Both the position numbers and the translations under genes were made by a program. From contig JAGUCH010000003.1 of NCBI GenBank assembly GCA_019096065.1, positions 4,030,001 through 4,094,000 on the forward strand: a stretch of 64,000 nt of DNA, written 5' to 3'. Below are positions 35,984 through 49,900 of this stretch, one piece after another. This stretch comes from Paracyclopina nana. Taxonomy: Eukaryota > Arthropoda > Copepoda > Cyclopoida > Cyclopettidae. Below the pieces are notes generated by a model that saw only the letters and a program-made list of their open reading frames with translations, did not search any database and was not told the DNA's origin. Positions within the stretch are counted from its first letter, which is position 1; each line of letters begins with the position of its first letter.

Positions 35984-38900
35984 TTAAAAAAATATATTAC
36001 CATATTTCTCAATAAAGACCCTCTGCTTGAGCTCTTCAGTGCCATAATCCTGGCTGAATTGCAAACCCTGATTTTTAAGCACAGCCAGCTGGTGATGCAT
36101 AAAATTCAGTTCGGTGGGGGTTAGGGTCAAATAAATGTTGCGCAGTTGGTAGGGATCCACTCCGAGATTGTAGTAAGTGATGAGGCCGCTGACAAACTCG
36201 CAGTAAAGGTAGTTATGCGTGCCATTCACGTTTCGCACACATGAATAGGTATTGGTGTTGGAATTGGTGCACGCGCAAAAATTGCCATCGCTCCAAAAGG
36301 GTGCCGTTTTCCAGTGCTCATTGTTATGGGAAAAGCAGTTCATTCTCTCGTCAGACTTGCGGCATTGGCGATCCTCCATTTTCTTTTTGCTGCGATGCAA
36401 CATCTCCTGTTTCTCGGCTTTTTGCATTTTGCGCAAAAGACGTTGACGAAGTCGACCCATACGGAGTTTTTGCCGCTGGGATCTGCGCAAATTCCGCAGC
36501 ATTCCCTTCCTATGAATGAATTTCGGAACAATTAGTTTTCTACTCGCGCAACCTCTTGTCTAGATAAAGTACTCACCTTTTTGTCTTGCATGAGCATAAT
36601 TGGTGCTGGTTCATGTCAAGGAAATCATTATGGCTGTCTTCAGTCGCTTCCTCATTCGATTTGGGCCTCTTGAACCTCAAATGGCTGCGGATCTCCTTGA
36701 GCTCATGCAATTGCGATCGTAGCCTCCGGATCTGCTCGTTGATGTACACCTTGGACGATTTCCAAGCTTGCTTGTCAGTGTACACACTCTGATTGCAGTT
36801 AACAGAGCGGTTCTCAACTGTGCAAGGAACCAATGGTCCATTGCTGCCATCAATGCTGGTCTTGTTGGATGAAATGGATTCCTGGAGGTCATGAATCTCC
36901 TCAGTGATATCCTCCATGATGATGTCAACTTCGTCAATCTCCTCCTGAGCAATTTCCTTCAAAACCGTCTCAACTTTGAGGTCAGTCTCAGCCTGAGCAG
37001 ACCTCTTGAACCGGAGATCTTGTGCAATGAATTTGGCATGCCTCAACTTGCGATTGGTGTGCTTGTCCAAGAATTGGCGCTGCAAACGTTTCTCCTCGCA
37101 ATCACACAAATCCTGGTCAAGAGCTTCTTCCTCCATGAGCAGGGCCTTCAAATTGGATTGGCAAGACACCATTTTCCAACCTTGGCCACTTTTCCTCTTG
37201 ACACATTTCCTCTTTTGGAAGAGCTGGCAAGGAGCTTGGAATTTAGGCTTGAGGCATTCAACGGATAGGATCTCCTGTCTGGTCAAGGGTATGGAGTCAT
37301 TGGTGAGAGCATCTGGTGGGGCAAACACAGTGGTGTTTCCACTTATGCTGATCGAGTGCCTGATTTTGGCGAATCTCAGCTCAGTCATTTTGCCACGTTC
37401 AATCAGGAAAGCTTGCCGCCAACTTGGAGCAGGATCAACTGTGACATCATCACTGCAACCAAACTTCATGAAAAGAATTGTAACTCAATAATTATCCTCG
37501 TGAGACGTACCTTTCGTGAAATAGGGGCACAATGGATTTGCCATCCATGTGCTCTGGCACGACGATGCCTCCAATGTCAAGGAAAGTTGGGGCTAAATCA
37601 ATATTAGCCACTGGTTGGTGGTACACTGATCCTCCGCGAATTTTGGGTCCTCTCACGATGAAAGGCACTTTGGTGTCCACGTCGAATGGAAAAGCTTTTC
37701 CCTTTACTAGTCCAAATTGGCCCAGGTGATAGCCATGGTCAGAGGTATAAAAAATGTACGTGTTGTCCAGCTCTCCCAAGGACTCGAGCTCGTGAAAGAC
37801 CTAGAATTAAATTACACCAATCTCTTGATTAAATATTTCAAATTTTTTAGTGTACCCTTTCCACAGCATCATCAATGGACTGCAACGTTTGCAGCCTTTT
37901 GGTCATCAACAAATCGGTAAACTTCTTGTGAATGGGCTCCATTCTCTCGGTGACTTGGAGGATCCATTGCTTGTCAGGGTTGGGAGCGTAGTCATAGGCT
38001 GGAGTGCTGCAAAAGATTTTTATTCAGCTCGCGATGCACTTTGCGTAATTGGATTATTTATGGGTTAGCAACTACTGAAATTGGATATACAGCAAAGTTG
38101 TGAGTGTAGCAACGCAAGGCATTAAGTAAATTGCAGTAATTTTTCTCCTTTTCCCCAGGTGGCGCTAGTACCTAAAACTAACATCTAGCTAAAATAAAAC
38201 CCATTTTCAGTTGGGTTCATAATAAATGAAAATAGTTTTAAAGCTAAGGCACATAGACCAACACTACAAACATTTTTTGTATGTACTAGATTACATGAAA
38301 AGCCTTGATAACATCAAAGGAATGCAGATAGAGATCTCATAAAATTAGCTCCGATTCAGGGAGGTTTTTTATATAGTCAAGCCTTACTGATGAGTGGTGA
38401 CGTTGAAAAAGAGCTGGGAATACTGAGGGGCCGAGTCCTCAGGCCCATGGGGTCCGGGAAATGACATGACCATCATGATTGGCCTGTTGGGCTGGCGTTG
38501 CTTGGTTTGCCGGAAAAATGCCAAGGAATCGTTGGTGATGAGATCTGGCAAGTAATCTTGAGCGTAGTCCCAACCGTGTCGAACCTTGTTTCCGTTCACG
38601 TTGAGCGTGTAATTGTAAAACCTGGAATTGCGAACGAGCCCTGACCACTCGTCCCAACCCTCGGGGATGTGGTTGCCATTGTACTTGTTCAAATACTTGC
38701 CGAAATAACCTGCATAGAAAAAACAACATCATTTATCAGATCAAGAATGCTGCTACACAAAAGCCTCCTTTGGAAGCATGATATCACAAAACCATACTCA
38801 AAGGATTATGTTTTCCTGCATTATAGCTCTTCCACACTGGGTTAAACTATGCCATAAAATATTTTTGATGCTATAATTTTCAAATTTTTAAAACTTCTTT

Positions 38901-40532
38901 CAAAAAAACCTCTCTTATAGGTTAATTAGAATAATCTATGTTGCGGTTCTTTTTTTCAAAGCTTGCTTATTGGGCTTCGAATTCAGCCTTTAAAAAGATT
39001 TAATTTCCAAAGGCCTATTGAAAAGGACGTGGAAGAAAGCCTCTTTTTGATGTTGGGCTTTTCAAAAGAAGCATTTTAGTATGAATCTCGCCATCTATAG
39101 GATTTGGAAAAACACGCTGTCAACTTGAAAATGTTGGATTGATTGAGTAGACCTGAACGTCTATCTTGACACTTTGTGTGACATTCACACTCGAGAGACA
39201 AAGATCCACATGAATGAGTTATTTGGCTACAATGGCTCAGTGTGCGCAGCAGTGAAAGAAATCTCGTTGATCTTACAATCCCACGCAATTTGATCTTACT
39301 CTAAACACTGCAAAGAAGGCTTGACCCATTTTCCCCACCCTTTTGACCCTTTTAATCAATTCTCCAAGAGGCCAATAAAAAGAAGTGAAGGGTTTTGTTG
39401 CCAGCCAAGGTCATCTTATCAAATAAATTAACAAGAGGAGTGTTGGCATGTAGCAGAAAAAGTGTAATGTAATAATGGTTGTGGAGATTTTCAATGGAAT
39501 TTCTCATTGGCCCACCTGTTGTGTATCCGGCGTCATGAAGGTATTTGCCAAAGGTTCTGGGCTCGTGATATTGCACCCACTCGGTGGAGGAGCAATTATC
39601 GTTGTTGGTCAGTACGTGGTGGTTGTGCGCGTACAATCCGGTCAAAATGGAGCTCCGACTTGGGCAACACATTGGAGTCGTCACAAAGCCATTAGTGAAT
39701 TCTGCACCCTCCTCACGAAGATACCTAGAGAGAGAAAAAAAACACTTTTCACCAAAAGAAATGAATTTAGCAAAATCTACATTTCACTTCTTTAATTTTT
39801 CAAAAAATGATATCTTTGTTTCCTCAGACACCTTTAAAAAATTTGCCGAATGAAAAGCCTTAAAAATGCCGCGTCGATCCCGGAAGTAAGTTAAAATCAA
39901 AACAAAAGTCATCAAACTTGTTATTGAACTATTTCTGCTGCGTCAATTTTAGCCAATGCTGTATCAATTTGAAACAGGTTTGAAAAATTGATTTGAAGCC
40001 GCCGTTTTTTCTGCAATTCTTGAGCAGCTTTAGTTGTCCGCTGATTATCATTGTTATCATTCTGGGCAATTTTTTCGCGGACCGCCCAAGAGTCTGGTAT
40101 TAGAATACGATCATCAGACTGAGCGGCACCAAAGATGTAGTATGTAGCTCACCGATTCAACTTTGGCATAAATTGGAGGGATCCCAGCTCAGTATCTTGG
40201 TCATCAGTCATCATGAGGATGATGTTTGGCCGCTTCTTCTTGGTGGTCGGTGTTTCTGCCATTGGCACCACATTCTTCATCATCAATTGCTTCTTCCTTC
40301 TCAGTGCCTTTTTGCGTTTCTGGTGCAGCAGTTGCCTCAAGTGTTTCCTGGCAAGCAAATTATGCTTGCGTTTGCCTTGAGTGCTGCTGTGCATTTTCTC
40401 CTTCCAAAGCAGCGCTTTTTTCAACTGCCTCATTGACACCACTCGGTTATGATCACTGTTTTTGCTCCCATCCGCGAAGATGGCCAAGCAAAGGAGGAAT
40501 ACAGAAATTGACAGAATGAGCAGGATCCTCAT
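35984..40532 (-). CDS. Sulf1: Extracellular heparan sulfate 6-O-endosulfatase (SULF1/2 orthologue)
   Basis: A secreted enzyme that removes 6-O-sulfate from heparan sulfate chains and so tunes Wnt, FGF and other ligand signalling. Seven exons: 40532-40153, 39724-39516, 38709-38388, 38006-37856, 37800-37511, 37452-36577 and 36509-35984. All are GT-AG with consistent phases, giving 917 residues (human SULF1 has 871). A signal peptide (1-22) is followed by a basic stretch. [13 protein letters not shown] (101-113) binds calcium. CCPSR (146-150) holds the cysteine converted to formylglycine. [26 protein letters not shown] and [11 protein letters not shown] are conserved sulfatase blocks. The long middle part (exon 6) is charged, coiled-coil-like and corresponds to the hydrophilic domain. 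The last exon has [14 protein letters not shown] and DPYQLRN. The stop at 35984-35986 is close to where SULF proteins end. Confidence 0.95.
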
Positions 40533-42115
40533 GATATCTGGAAAAAAATTGAAATTTTGACAAGTTGAGCGGTGCTTCTAGCCAATTGGGCGTGGTGGTA
40601 ATCCACACAACCATTCAAACAATCCATCAATGTTTTCCTTGGGGAGCTATATATACTGAATCATGGCAGCAGGTGTTCAATTGGCATATTTCACATCCGT
40701 ATTTCCTGTAGCCTTTTTACATGGTTTCAAACCATTTAAAAATGCTTGGAAACTCAAATTAATTAGCTTACTCAAATTGACGGATTTTTTGTGCAATTAT
40801 TTAGTAAATTATCTTTTAAAGTCAGGCTTACCTTGAATTGTGCTTTAGAGTTAGGTGGAATTTTGAAGTAGGTGCAGTAGTAGTTTTGTAGTTGGCAGCA
40901 CAAAGAGGATTGTTTTTTATATGAAGAAATGTAGTAGCGTTTGTGAGATCTGAAAACGCGATTGGCACTGCACAACTCGAATCTCGCAGCTACAATACAC
41001 GTGCACGTAGAACTGAGCTCAAACTGAATTCTTTGATCCAAAGTGGCGAAACTTGCGCCGCTCCCTCACTCAGCTCAATGCTCAATACAAGTACAAAGAC
41101 ACACTGTGCATTTCAGCCCTAAAAACACCATTCACGAAAAGCAAGTTAAAAATCAATGGTGCTAATGATCACTCCAAGCCATTGTCATTTCCTCGTTTAA
41201 TGGCAAGTTACCATAGATGCGCTGGCGTATTTTTCCATTTTTTCTCAGCTGACATTTTTCCCTTTATTCGATTTCGATTTCTTTGTTTGGTCAAAGGTTC
41301 GAGTTGCTCGAGGTTGCAATGGTCAGCCCAATCAAACTTGCGTTCCTAATCGAGTTTCTAATCAAGAGCATTCTTGTTGCTGAGCACCAAAGGACAACCA
41401 TTTTCAAGGTAGACGTATCAAAAGTAATGGCTCGCAGTGTGAAATGGATCGAGTATTCCCCAAATCCCATTTCACTTGTTTCCCCCGAAGTAGCAACTCA
41501 GCAGCAGCGCACAAAAAAAGTTATGCTCTCCCTCGAGGCTCTTCAAGAAAAGCCAGAGAAAATGTAGTAAATAACATTACCATGTTCATAAAATCCCTTT
41601 ATGTTGCTCATGACACAAAACATACATTACTTTGGTTTTTTTTTTTTTGCTCGCGCACAAAGAAAACTCGGCAAACAACAGCAGATTTTCAAAAAAAGAG
41701 AACTACATTTGAATTCATTCAATAAAATATTCGTAATAGGTTACGAATGCCCAATAATTAAGCATATTTAATTGGCCTTTAAACCTGGTAGAGGGGCCAA
41801 GGGGGAATAAATAACTAATGGCAAAAGTTAGGCGTTCTCGGAATAATTGGGAGTCACGCAACCTTTCGGCCCACGCGAGACGTTTGCGGTTCACCTTGGC
41901 GCGTAGATAGTACTAGAGCTTCTGCCATGCAGCAGCATAAAAGGAAAGCTGGAGGCCTTTCTCATTGGCCTCGTCCAGTGCGGTGCAGTGGAAAGCCTCA
42001 GTGTATATGTGTGTGTATTTCCAAGGCCAAAGTAGAGAAAGGCATGAATGGGTCCTGACGACCTCTGGCAGTCTGGCTGTTCCAGTTGTCAGTTGTTGCC
42101 AAATTCTCGACTTCT
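40533..42115. other. Divergent intergenic region between SULF and the DDHD1-like gene
   Basis: It serves as the shared upstream region of two genes read away from each other. It holds a TATA-like run near 40648 (minus) and cataaaagg near 41937 (plus). No other gene is seen. Confidence 0.5.
40640..40656 (-). promoter_or_regulatory. Possible TATA box of SULF
   Basis: On the minus strand the sequence reads CAGTATATATAGCTCC, about 110 bp before the SULF start codon. It matches a TATA element in base content and position only; no transcription start is known. Confidence 0.3.
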
Positions 42116-44386
42116 ATGGAGTTCCCCGGGTTAACAGGGGGCGTGGCCAATGTGGCCGGCGACCTCACGGCCAGCCTCAACCCGTTGACAGCGCAGCTGG
42201 GCCACTTGTCCGTCCAGGACAGGGCCTTTTTGGACGCCTTCAACCGCCAGGAGCAGCAGGAGTTGCACGGGGTGCCCAAGGTGTCGGATGCTTCGACGGT
42301 GTTGTGCCAGCTGGAGCAGACCGTGCAGAACGCCGTCGTCTCCAGTCAGCGGAGGTCGTCCATTTTGATGGCCCAGCAGAGCTTCGAGGCCGCGGCGGCC
42401 GGAACTGCTGGTCATGGACAGCACCGACAGCAAGACGTGGTAGCCGAACTGGCACCCGAAGAGGTAGTAGTGTGCTCATAAATAAGGCCAATTAAGTGCC
42501 GATTAATTGCTTTTCTAATTATCTTCCGAACAACGTATATAATAGAAGAGTCGCGAGTAATGCGAAACTTTTCAGAATGATTACAAAAAGTGAGCTGAAA
42601 ATGCTTAAAAAATATTCAATCGGAAAATTGAATTAGAAAAGGCTCTGCTTTCTTTGTGATAGAAAATCAGGTTGCTGCGCCGGCTATAAATAGAGCATGC
42701 CTGAATAATGCATAAAGCATAGAATCAAGATTTATTGCTGTTGCAGGTCCGCTGGTTCTACAAGAGAGAATCGGAGAAAGAATGGACGCCGTTCATGGGC
42801 TACGACTCGCTACGCATCGAGCTGCGATACAGGCACATCTGGCAGACGAAATGGGCAGCCGCGGCCAATACGACGACAGATGCCGATATCCTGCCACCCG
42901 CACCTGCCACAAAAAGGGGCCCTCGATCGGCCAGCCTCAACCGGACGGTCCACTACGAGACTGAGCCCGATCCAGGCGTGGACAGCCCCGATGGCAGCTC
43001 AGCGCCATCTATCGGCCCGCCCGCTAACAACAGAGCAAGGCAGCACAAATCCTACAGGCACTACAGGTCTGTTGCTCGGCCCTAAAAATGCTCCCAAGGG
43101 ACCTAGAGATTGGATTCAGCTTCCTTCTGTGTGTACTCCTAGCTGCCTTTTTTACATGACTGCATCCAGCTTGGAAATTATACAGGCGAAAACTAGGTCA
43201 CTAGGTTTTTTTTCTCCCTTTTTTATTATGGCACGAGAGAGGCAAAAGAAGCTCATTTTATGAGCCTCGTTTTGGCCACAGAAAGCTAGTCTTGTTCCGT
43301 TCTCAGAAGCAAAGGACGTTTTTTAATCATTTCTGCGGTATGCACTAGATAAGGCAACGAGGGCAGCTGCTAACTGCTGTCTAGATTTCCATCATAATTT
43401 ATTTAACCAGCAATGACGTCAGAGCATTGCATGCTTTCTAATGATATTGTACCACCATTCTACCAGTAGCTTTTCTAGTGGTCATTCTCTCGCAAAAGCA
43501 CCATTTTACTCGCGACAAATTGCCACTATTAATTCGTGGAAAAAAACATAGCTATTGGCAAGTTCAGGCTGTTTCCTGCAAAATAACGTGATTTCCACGA
43601 GCCAAAAGGAATTGGGCCTTTGTCTCAAAGGAGCCTTTGTGAAAGTCCTTAACTTTATGCACACCCTTCTATAAGTAATGGCCTTACAATGCGATTTTGA
43701 GCTTCCACTTTAGGGCGTGGTCCTCCAACTGAAATTCTGCATCCTAATCTCTTAAATCAACTGCGCCGTTTTCTTGAAAAGGCCTCACGCCATGATTCTC
43801 TTGTTGTAGCATTATTGTAAACGTCCACGGTAATCTCCAACTTAGCCAGACTTTTTTTTTGCTTTTGTTAATCTTTGGCAAAACTTGGAGATCTTGATTG
43901 AGTTGATTTTTAATTTAAGTAACTTGTTGTTCAGAGAGCAATACAACAAGGCTTTTAAGCTCCATAAAAGCCTCAGCTGGAGTTTGGACACCTTATTTGA
44001 AACTTTTGTGCTCGAGCGAAAGCCATTTTCTGAAGGTTGCCTCAAAATAGTGGAGTGGCCCTTCATAGCAGGGCAAAACTAATTTTCGGAGTCTTTTGCG
44101 TTGCAGGTCAGCAGACACTTTCCTGGAGGAGGACAGGGATATGCGAATTGTGGTAAGGGGCGGGGTGTACGAGGTGGATTTGGCCGAGTGGAAATGTCAC
44201 TCCATCTATTGGCCGGGAGAGGCATTTGACATTCAGCGAGGCACTTGGTTCCAAGAGTTCACTTGGCAACCTCTGCAGTGCGAGCACGCAGATCGCATTG
44301 AGCAGGAGCACTTGAACCGGTTCAGGGGCCATAAAATGGCGGACTATGTGTGGGACGTGGTGAACCAGACTCGACTGGAGAAACAG
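42116..44386 (+). CDS. DDHD1: DDHD1-like phosphatidic acid-preferring phospholipase A1, N-terminal exons (partial)
   Basis: PA-PLA1 family enzymes cleave phosphatidic acid in the cytosol and at ER/Golgi membranes. Three exons, 42116-42463, 42747-43066 and 44107-44386, give 316 residues with phases 0, 2, 0. The second exon has the WWE-like start VRWFYKRESEKEWTPFMGYDSLRIE. The third has VVRGGVYEVDLAEWK, IYWPGEAFDIQRGTWFQE and EQEHLNRFRGHKM, which are signatures of DDHD1/DDHD2. The exon-2 donor is the unusual AG|GTCTGT. The start ATG at 42116 is the first in frame; exon 1 is GC-rich and not conserved. The exon-3 donor CAG|GTGAGT is good, but no GxSxG lipase or DDHD exon follows on the plus strand. 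Either the gene continues beyond the window or it is broken at the satellite block. Confidence 0.8.
43067..44106. other. DDHD1-like intron 2
   Basis: GTCTGT donor and TTGCAG acceptor. AT-rich; nothing else seen. Confidence 0.6.
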
Positions 44387-45480
44387 GTGAGTGAAAATCA
44401 ATCGATGTTATATGGACACTGCTGAAGGTCGAATTGCTCCAACTACGAAATACTAGAGCAGTATACGAGTAGTAGATATTGCTTTTTCTGGCCAAATACT
44501 TTAAGCCACAGTTTGTCATGATAATTACGTAATAATGGGTGTGTGTGTTTGTGTGTAGCCACGGCATGAAAACAAAGATCAATATGGCTTGGTGACAAGA
44601 ACAAAAACCTAGGAAACCGCTCTATTAACACGCTAAATACACACAAAATACTACCTAAACTCGCATACAGCAATTACAAGACACACACAAATAAATACAG
44701 CAGTACTACACACATGGAAAATGTGCATTCTCCTTCTCATTTTGCTTTATACCACTAGTACAGCGCTTCATTTCCATTTCATAGAGCTGTCATGGGCATT
44801 TATTTCTTACTTCTCTGAAGTTGCGTTGTGAGCTCGCGCATTTGCATATTTTGACCATCTCTACTTCATCCAAAGACCACTGCAGTTGTGCTACTTTGTA
44901 TCTTACATCACTTGGAAGTTTCATGCGAGAGAAAAAACTTAGTGAACAGCCTACAAAGAACTGAAATCTGCTTAGTTTAGCATTTACAAATGTGTAGAAT
45001 GTATCCACTAGAATAAACCAATTTATTTTGAGGAGTCAATTGCATTTAAAAGTAAACTAAGAATACTTAAAATTCAAAAGAGCACAATGGTACTTTGCGA
45101 AAAATATATTCCATGGTGGAAAGTTTATTTCCACTGAGGTCTCTGCTGCTAGATGCTCTTATCTTGGGTAACAGTAATTATTTATAGTTCCTTACACGGC
45201 TAATGTGAAAGCTCACTCAAATCAACAATTAATAAGCCACAACTACCTACTCACATTTCCTTATAGCATCAATTTATGCTTTAAAAGAGAAAGGAAGACA
45301 TAATGCCCATTTCAGGCAGTGGCCAGATATCCAGCGCACAGAATCCCCGAAATTGGCTCGCCCGCTACCAAGCTAGGCAAGTGCAACAAAAAGCTCAGAT
45401 CGCGCGCCTTGCCCAGCTTATTGAATGCACACAATCACCAAAATCAGCTCACCCAAAAAAGCTATGCTCCCAACCCCAAA
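44387..45480. other. Region between the last DDHD1-like exon and the satellite block
   Basis: It holds a TG-rich patch near 44538 and a CA-rich patch near 44640-44700. No lipase-domain exon or other gene is recognisable. Confidence 0.55.
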
Positions 45481-46903
45481 TTTCTTGTCCTCATGTGCTC
45501 AGGGGGTCAATGATCTGCTAAAATTCTCGCGCGGGGTCAATGACCTGTTTAAATTCTCGCGCGCCCTCTATTCAGCGCTTTAATGCCGGCCCGCCAGGAA
45601 AAATCTTTTTTCTAGCCAAATTACTTGTCCTCATGTGCTCAGGGGGTCAATGAACTGATTTAATTCTCCGGCGGGGTCAATGACCTGTTTAAATTCTCGC
45701 GCGCCCTCTATTCAGCGCTTTAATGCCGGCCCGCCAGGAAAAATTTTTTTTCTAGCCAAATTTCTTGTCCTCATGTGCTCAGGGGGTCAATGACCTGTTA
45801 AAATTCTCGCGCGGGGTCAATGACCTGTTTAAATTCTCGCGTGCCCTCTATTTAGCGCTATAATGCCGGCCCGCCAGGAAAAAACTTTTTTCTAGCCAAA
45901 TTTCTTGTCCTCATGTGCTCAGGGGGTCAATGACCTGTTTAAATTCTCGCGCGCCCTCTATTTAGCGCTTTAATGCCAGCCCACCAGGAAAAAACTTTTT
46001 TCTTGCCAAATTACTTGTCCTCATGTGCTCAGGGGGTCAATGACCTGTTAAAATTCTCGCGCGGGGTCAATGACCTGTTTAAATTCTCGCGTGCCCTCTA
46101 TTCAGCGCTTTAATGCCGGCCCGCCAGGAAAAATCTTTTTTCTAGCCAAATTTCTTGTCCTCATGTGCTCAGGGGGTCAATGACCTGTTTAAATTCTCGC
46201 GCGCCCTCTATTTAGCGCTTTAATGCCGGCCCACCAGGAAAAAACTTTTTTCTTGCCAAATTTCTTGTCCTCATGTGCTCAGGGGGTCAATGACCTGTTT
46301 AAATTCTCGCACGCCCTCTATTTAGCACTTTAATGCCGGCCCGCCAGGAAAAAACTTTTTTCTTGCCAAATTTCTTGTCCTCATGTGCTCAGGGGGTCAA
46401 TGACCTGTTAAAATTCTCGCGCGGGGTCAATGACCTGTTTAAATTCTCGCGTGCCCTCTATTCAGCGCTTTAATGCCGGCCCGCCAGGAAAAATCTTTTT
46501 TCTAGCCAAATTTCTTGTCCTCATGTGCTCAGGGGGTCAATGACCTGTTTAAATTCTCGCACGCCCTCTATTTAGCACTTTAATGCCGGCCCGCCAGGAA
46601 AAAACTTTTTTCTTGCCAAATTTCTTGTCCTCATGTGCTCAGGGGGTCAATGACCTGTTAAAATTCTCGCGCGGGGTCAATGACCTGTTTAAATTCTCGC
46701 GCGCCCTCATTTCAGCGCTTTAATGCCTGCCGGCCAGGAAAAATCATTTTTCTTGCCAAATTTCTTGTCTTCATGTGCTCAGGGGGTCAATGACCTGTTT
46801 AAATTCTCGCGCGCCCTCTGTTCAGCGCTTTAATGCCGGCCCGCCAGGAAAAAACTTTTTTCTAGCCAAATTTCTTAACCTCATGTGCTCAGGGGGTCAA
46901 TGA
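45481..46903. repeat. Satellite array 1, alternating 110- and 140-bp monomers
   Basis: The block CTTGTCCTCATGTGCTCAGG recurs at 45481 (offset a few bases), 45621, 45761, 45901, 46011, 46151, 46261, 46371, 46511, 46621, 46761 and 46871. Spacings are exactly 140 or 110 bp. The long form differs by an internal 30-bp duplication around GGGGTCAATGACCTGTT. Units also share TTTAATGCCGGCCCGCCAGG. The array ends abruptly in the next satellite at about 46904. Confidence 0.95.
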
Positions 46904-49900
46904 CCTTTATTCAAGTTTCGCTCCCAGTTCAAAAAAGTTGCCAAAAAATATGCTAGTTTCAGTTAGTTTTTGCACTGGGAGACTAGTCTGGTCAAAACTA
47001 GGTGAAGCAAAGGCTTAATTTTGGTCTTTGTCAAAAAATGCAATTTTTCTTCAGTAATTACTCACTTTACGCGAGTTTCGCTCCCAGTTCAAAAAAGTTG
47101 CCAAAAAATATGCTAGTTTCAGTTAGTTTTTGCACTGGGAGACTAGTCTGGTCAAAACTAGGTGAAGCAAAGGCTTAATTTTGGCCTTTGTCAAAAAATG
47201 CAATTTTGCTCCAGTAATTACTCACTTTACGCGAGTTTCGCTCCCAGTTCAAAAAAGTTGACAAAAAATATGCTAGTTTCAGTTAGTTTTTGCACTGGGA
47301 GACTAGTCTGGTCAAAACTAGGTGAAGCAAAGGCTTAATTTTGGCCTTTGTCAAAAAATGCAATTTTGCTCCAGTAAGTAATACGTTACGCGAGTTTCGC
47401 TCCCAGCTCAAAAAAGTTGACAAAAAATATGCTAGTTTCAGTTAGTTTTTGCACTGGGAGACTAGTCTGGTAGAACTAGGTGAAGCAAAGGCTTAATTTT
47501 GGCCTTTGTCAAAAAATGCAATTTTGCTCCAGTAATTACTCACGTTACGCAAGTTTCGCTCCCAGCTCAAAAAAGTTGCCAAAAAATATGCTAGTTTCAG
47601 TTAGTTTTTGCACTGGGAGACTAGTCTGGTAGAACTAGGTGAAGCAAAGGCTTAATTTTGGCCTTTGTCAAAAAATGCAATTTTGCTCCAGTAAGTAATA
47701 CGTTACGCGAGTTTCGCTCCCAGCTCAAAAAAGTTGACAAAAAATATGCTAGTTTCAGTTAGTTTTTGCACTGGGAGACTAGTCTGGTCAAAACTAGGTG
47801 AAGCAAAGGCTTAATTTTGGCCTTTGTCAAAAAATGCAATTTTGCTCCAGTAATTACTCACTTTACGCGAGTTTCGCTCCCAGCTCAAAAAAGTTGCCAA
47901 AAAATATGCTAGTTTCAGTTAGTTTTTGCACTGGGAGACTAGTCTGGTAGAACTAGGTGAAGCAAAGGCTTAATTTTGGCCTTTGTCAAAAAATGCAATT
48001 TTGCTCCAGTAAGTAATACGTTACGCGAGTTTCGCTCCCAGCTCAAAAAAGTTGCCAAAAAATATGCTAGTTTCAGTTAGTTTTTGCACTGGGAGACTAG
48101 TCTGGTAGAACTAGGTGAAGCAAAGGCTTAATTTTGGCCTTTGTCAAAAAATGCAATTTTGCTCCAGTAAGTAATACGTTACGCGAGTTTCGCTCCCAGC
48201 TCAAAAAAAGTTGCCAAAAATATGCTAGTTTCAGTTAGTTTTCGCACTGGGAGACTAGTCTGGTAGAACTAGGTGAAGAAAAGGCTTAATTTTGGCCTTT
48301 GTCAAAAAATGCAATTTTGCTCCAGTAAGTAATACGTTACGCGAGTTTCGCTCCCAGCTCAAAAAAGTTGCCAAAAAATATGCTAGTTTCAGTTAGTTTT
48401 TGCACTGGGAGACTAGTCTGGTAGAACTAGGTGAAGAAAAGGCTTAATTTTGGCCTTTGTCAAAAAATGCAATTTTGCTCCAGTAAGTAATACGTTACGC
48501 GAGTTTCGCTCCCAGCTCAAAAAAGTTGCCAAAAACTATGTTAGTCTCAGTTAGTTTTTGCACTGGGAGACTAGTCTGGTAGAACTAGGTGAAGCAAAGG
48601 CTTAATTTTGGCCTTTGTCAAAAAATGCAATTTTGCTCCAGTAAGTAATACTTACGCGAGTTTCGCTCCCAGCTCAAAAAAGTTGCCAAAAAATATGCTA
48701 GTTTCAGTTAGTTTTTGCACTGGGAGACTAGTCTGGTCAAAACTAGGTGAAGCAAAGGCTTAATTTTGGCCTTTGTCAAAAAATGCAATTTTGCTCCAGT
48801 AAGTAATACGTTACGCGAGTTTCGCTCCCAGCTCAAAAAAGTTGCCAAAAAATATGCTAGTTTCAGTTAGTTTTTGCACTGGGAGACTAGTCTGGTAGAA
48901 CTAGGTGAAGCAAAGGCTTAATTTTGGCCTTTGTCAAAAAATGCAATTGTGCTCCAGTAAGTAATACTTACGCGAGTTTCGCTCCCAGCTCAAAAAAGTT
49001 GCCAAAAATATGCTAGTTTCAGTTAGTTTTTGCACTGGGAGACTAGTCTGGTAGAACTAGGTGAAGCAAAGGCTTAATTTTGGCCTTTGTCAAAAAATGC
49101 AATTTTGCTCCAGTAAGTAATACGTTACGCGAGTTTCGCTCCCAGTTCAAAAAAGTTGCCAAAAAATATGCTAGTTTCAGTTAGTTTTTGCACTGGGAGA
49201 CTAGTCTGGTAGAACTAGGTGAAGAAAAGGCTTAATTTTGGCCTTTGTCAAAAAATGCAATTTTGCTCCAGTAAGTAATACGTTACGCGAGTTTCGCTCC
49301 CAGTTCAAAAAAGTTGCCAAAAAATATGCTAGTTTCAGTTAGTTTTTGCACTAAGAGACTAGTCTGGTAGAACTAGGTGAAGCAAAGGCTTAATTTTGGC
49401 CTTTGTCAAAAAATGCAATTTTGCTCCAGTAAGTAATACGTTACGCGAGTTTCGCTCCCAGCTCAAAAAAGTTGCCAAAAAATATGCTAGTTTCAGTTAG
49501 TTTTTGCACTGGGAGACTAGTCTGGTAGAACTAGGTGAAGCAAAGGCTTAATTTTGGCCTTTGTCAAAAAATGCAATTTTGCTCCAGTAAGTAATACTTA
49601 CGCGAGTTTCGCTCCCAGCTCAAAAGTTGCCAAAAATATGCTAGTTTCAGTTAGTTTTTGCACTGGGAGACTAGTCTGGTAGAACTAGGTGAAGCAAAGG
49701 CTTAATTTTGGCCTTTGTCAAAAAAATGCAATTTTGCTCCAGTAAGTAATACGTTACGCGAGTTTCGCTCCCAGTTCAAAAAAGTTGCCAAAAAATATGC
49801 TAGTTTCAGTTAGTTTTTGCACTGGGAGACTAGTCTGGTAGAACTAGGTGAAGAAAAGGCTTAATTTTGGCCTTTGTCAAAAAATGCAATTTTGCTCCAG

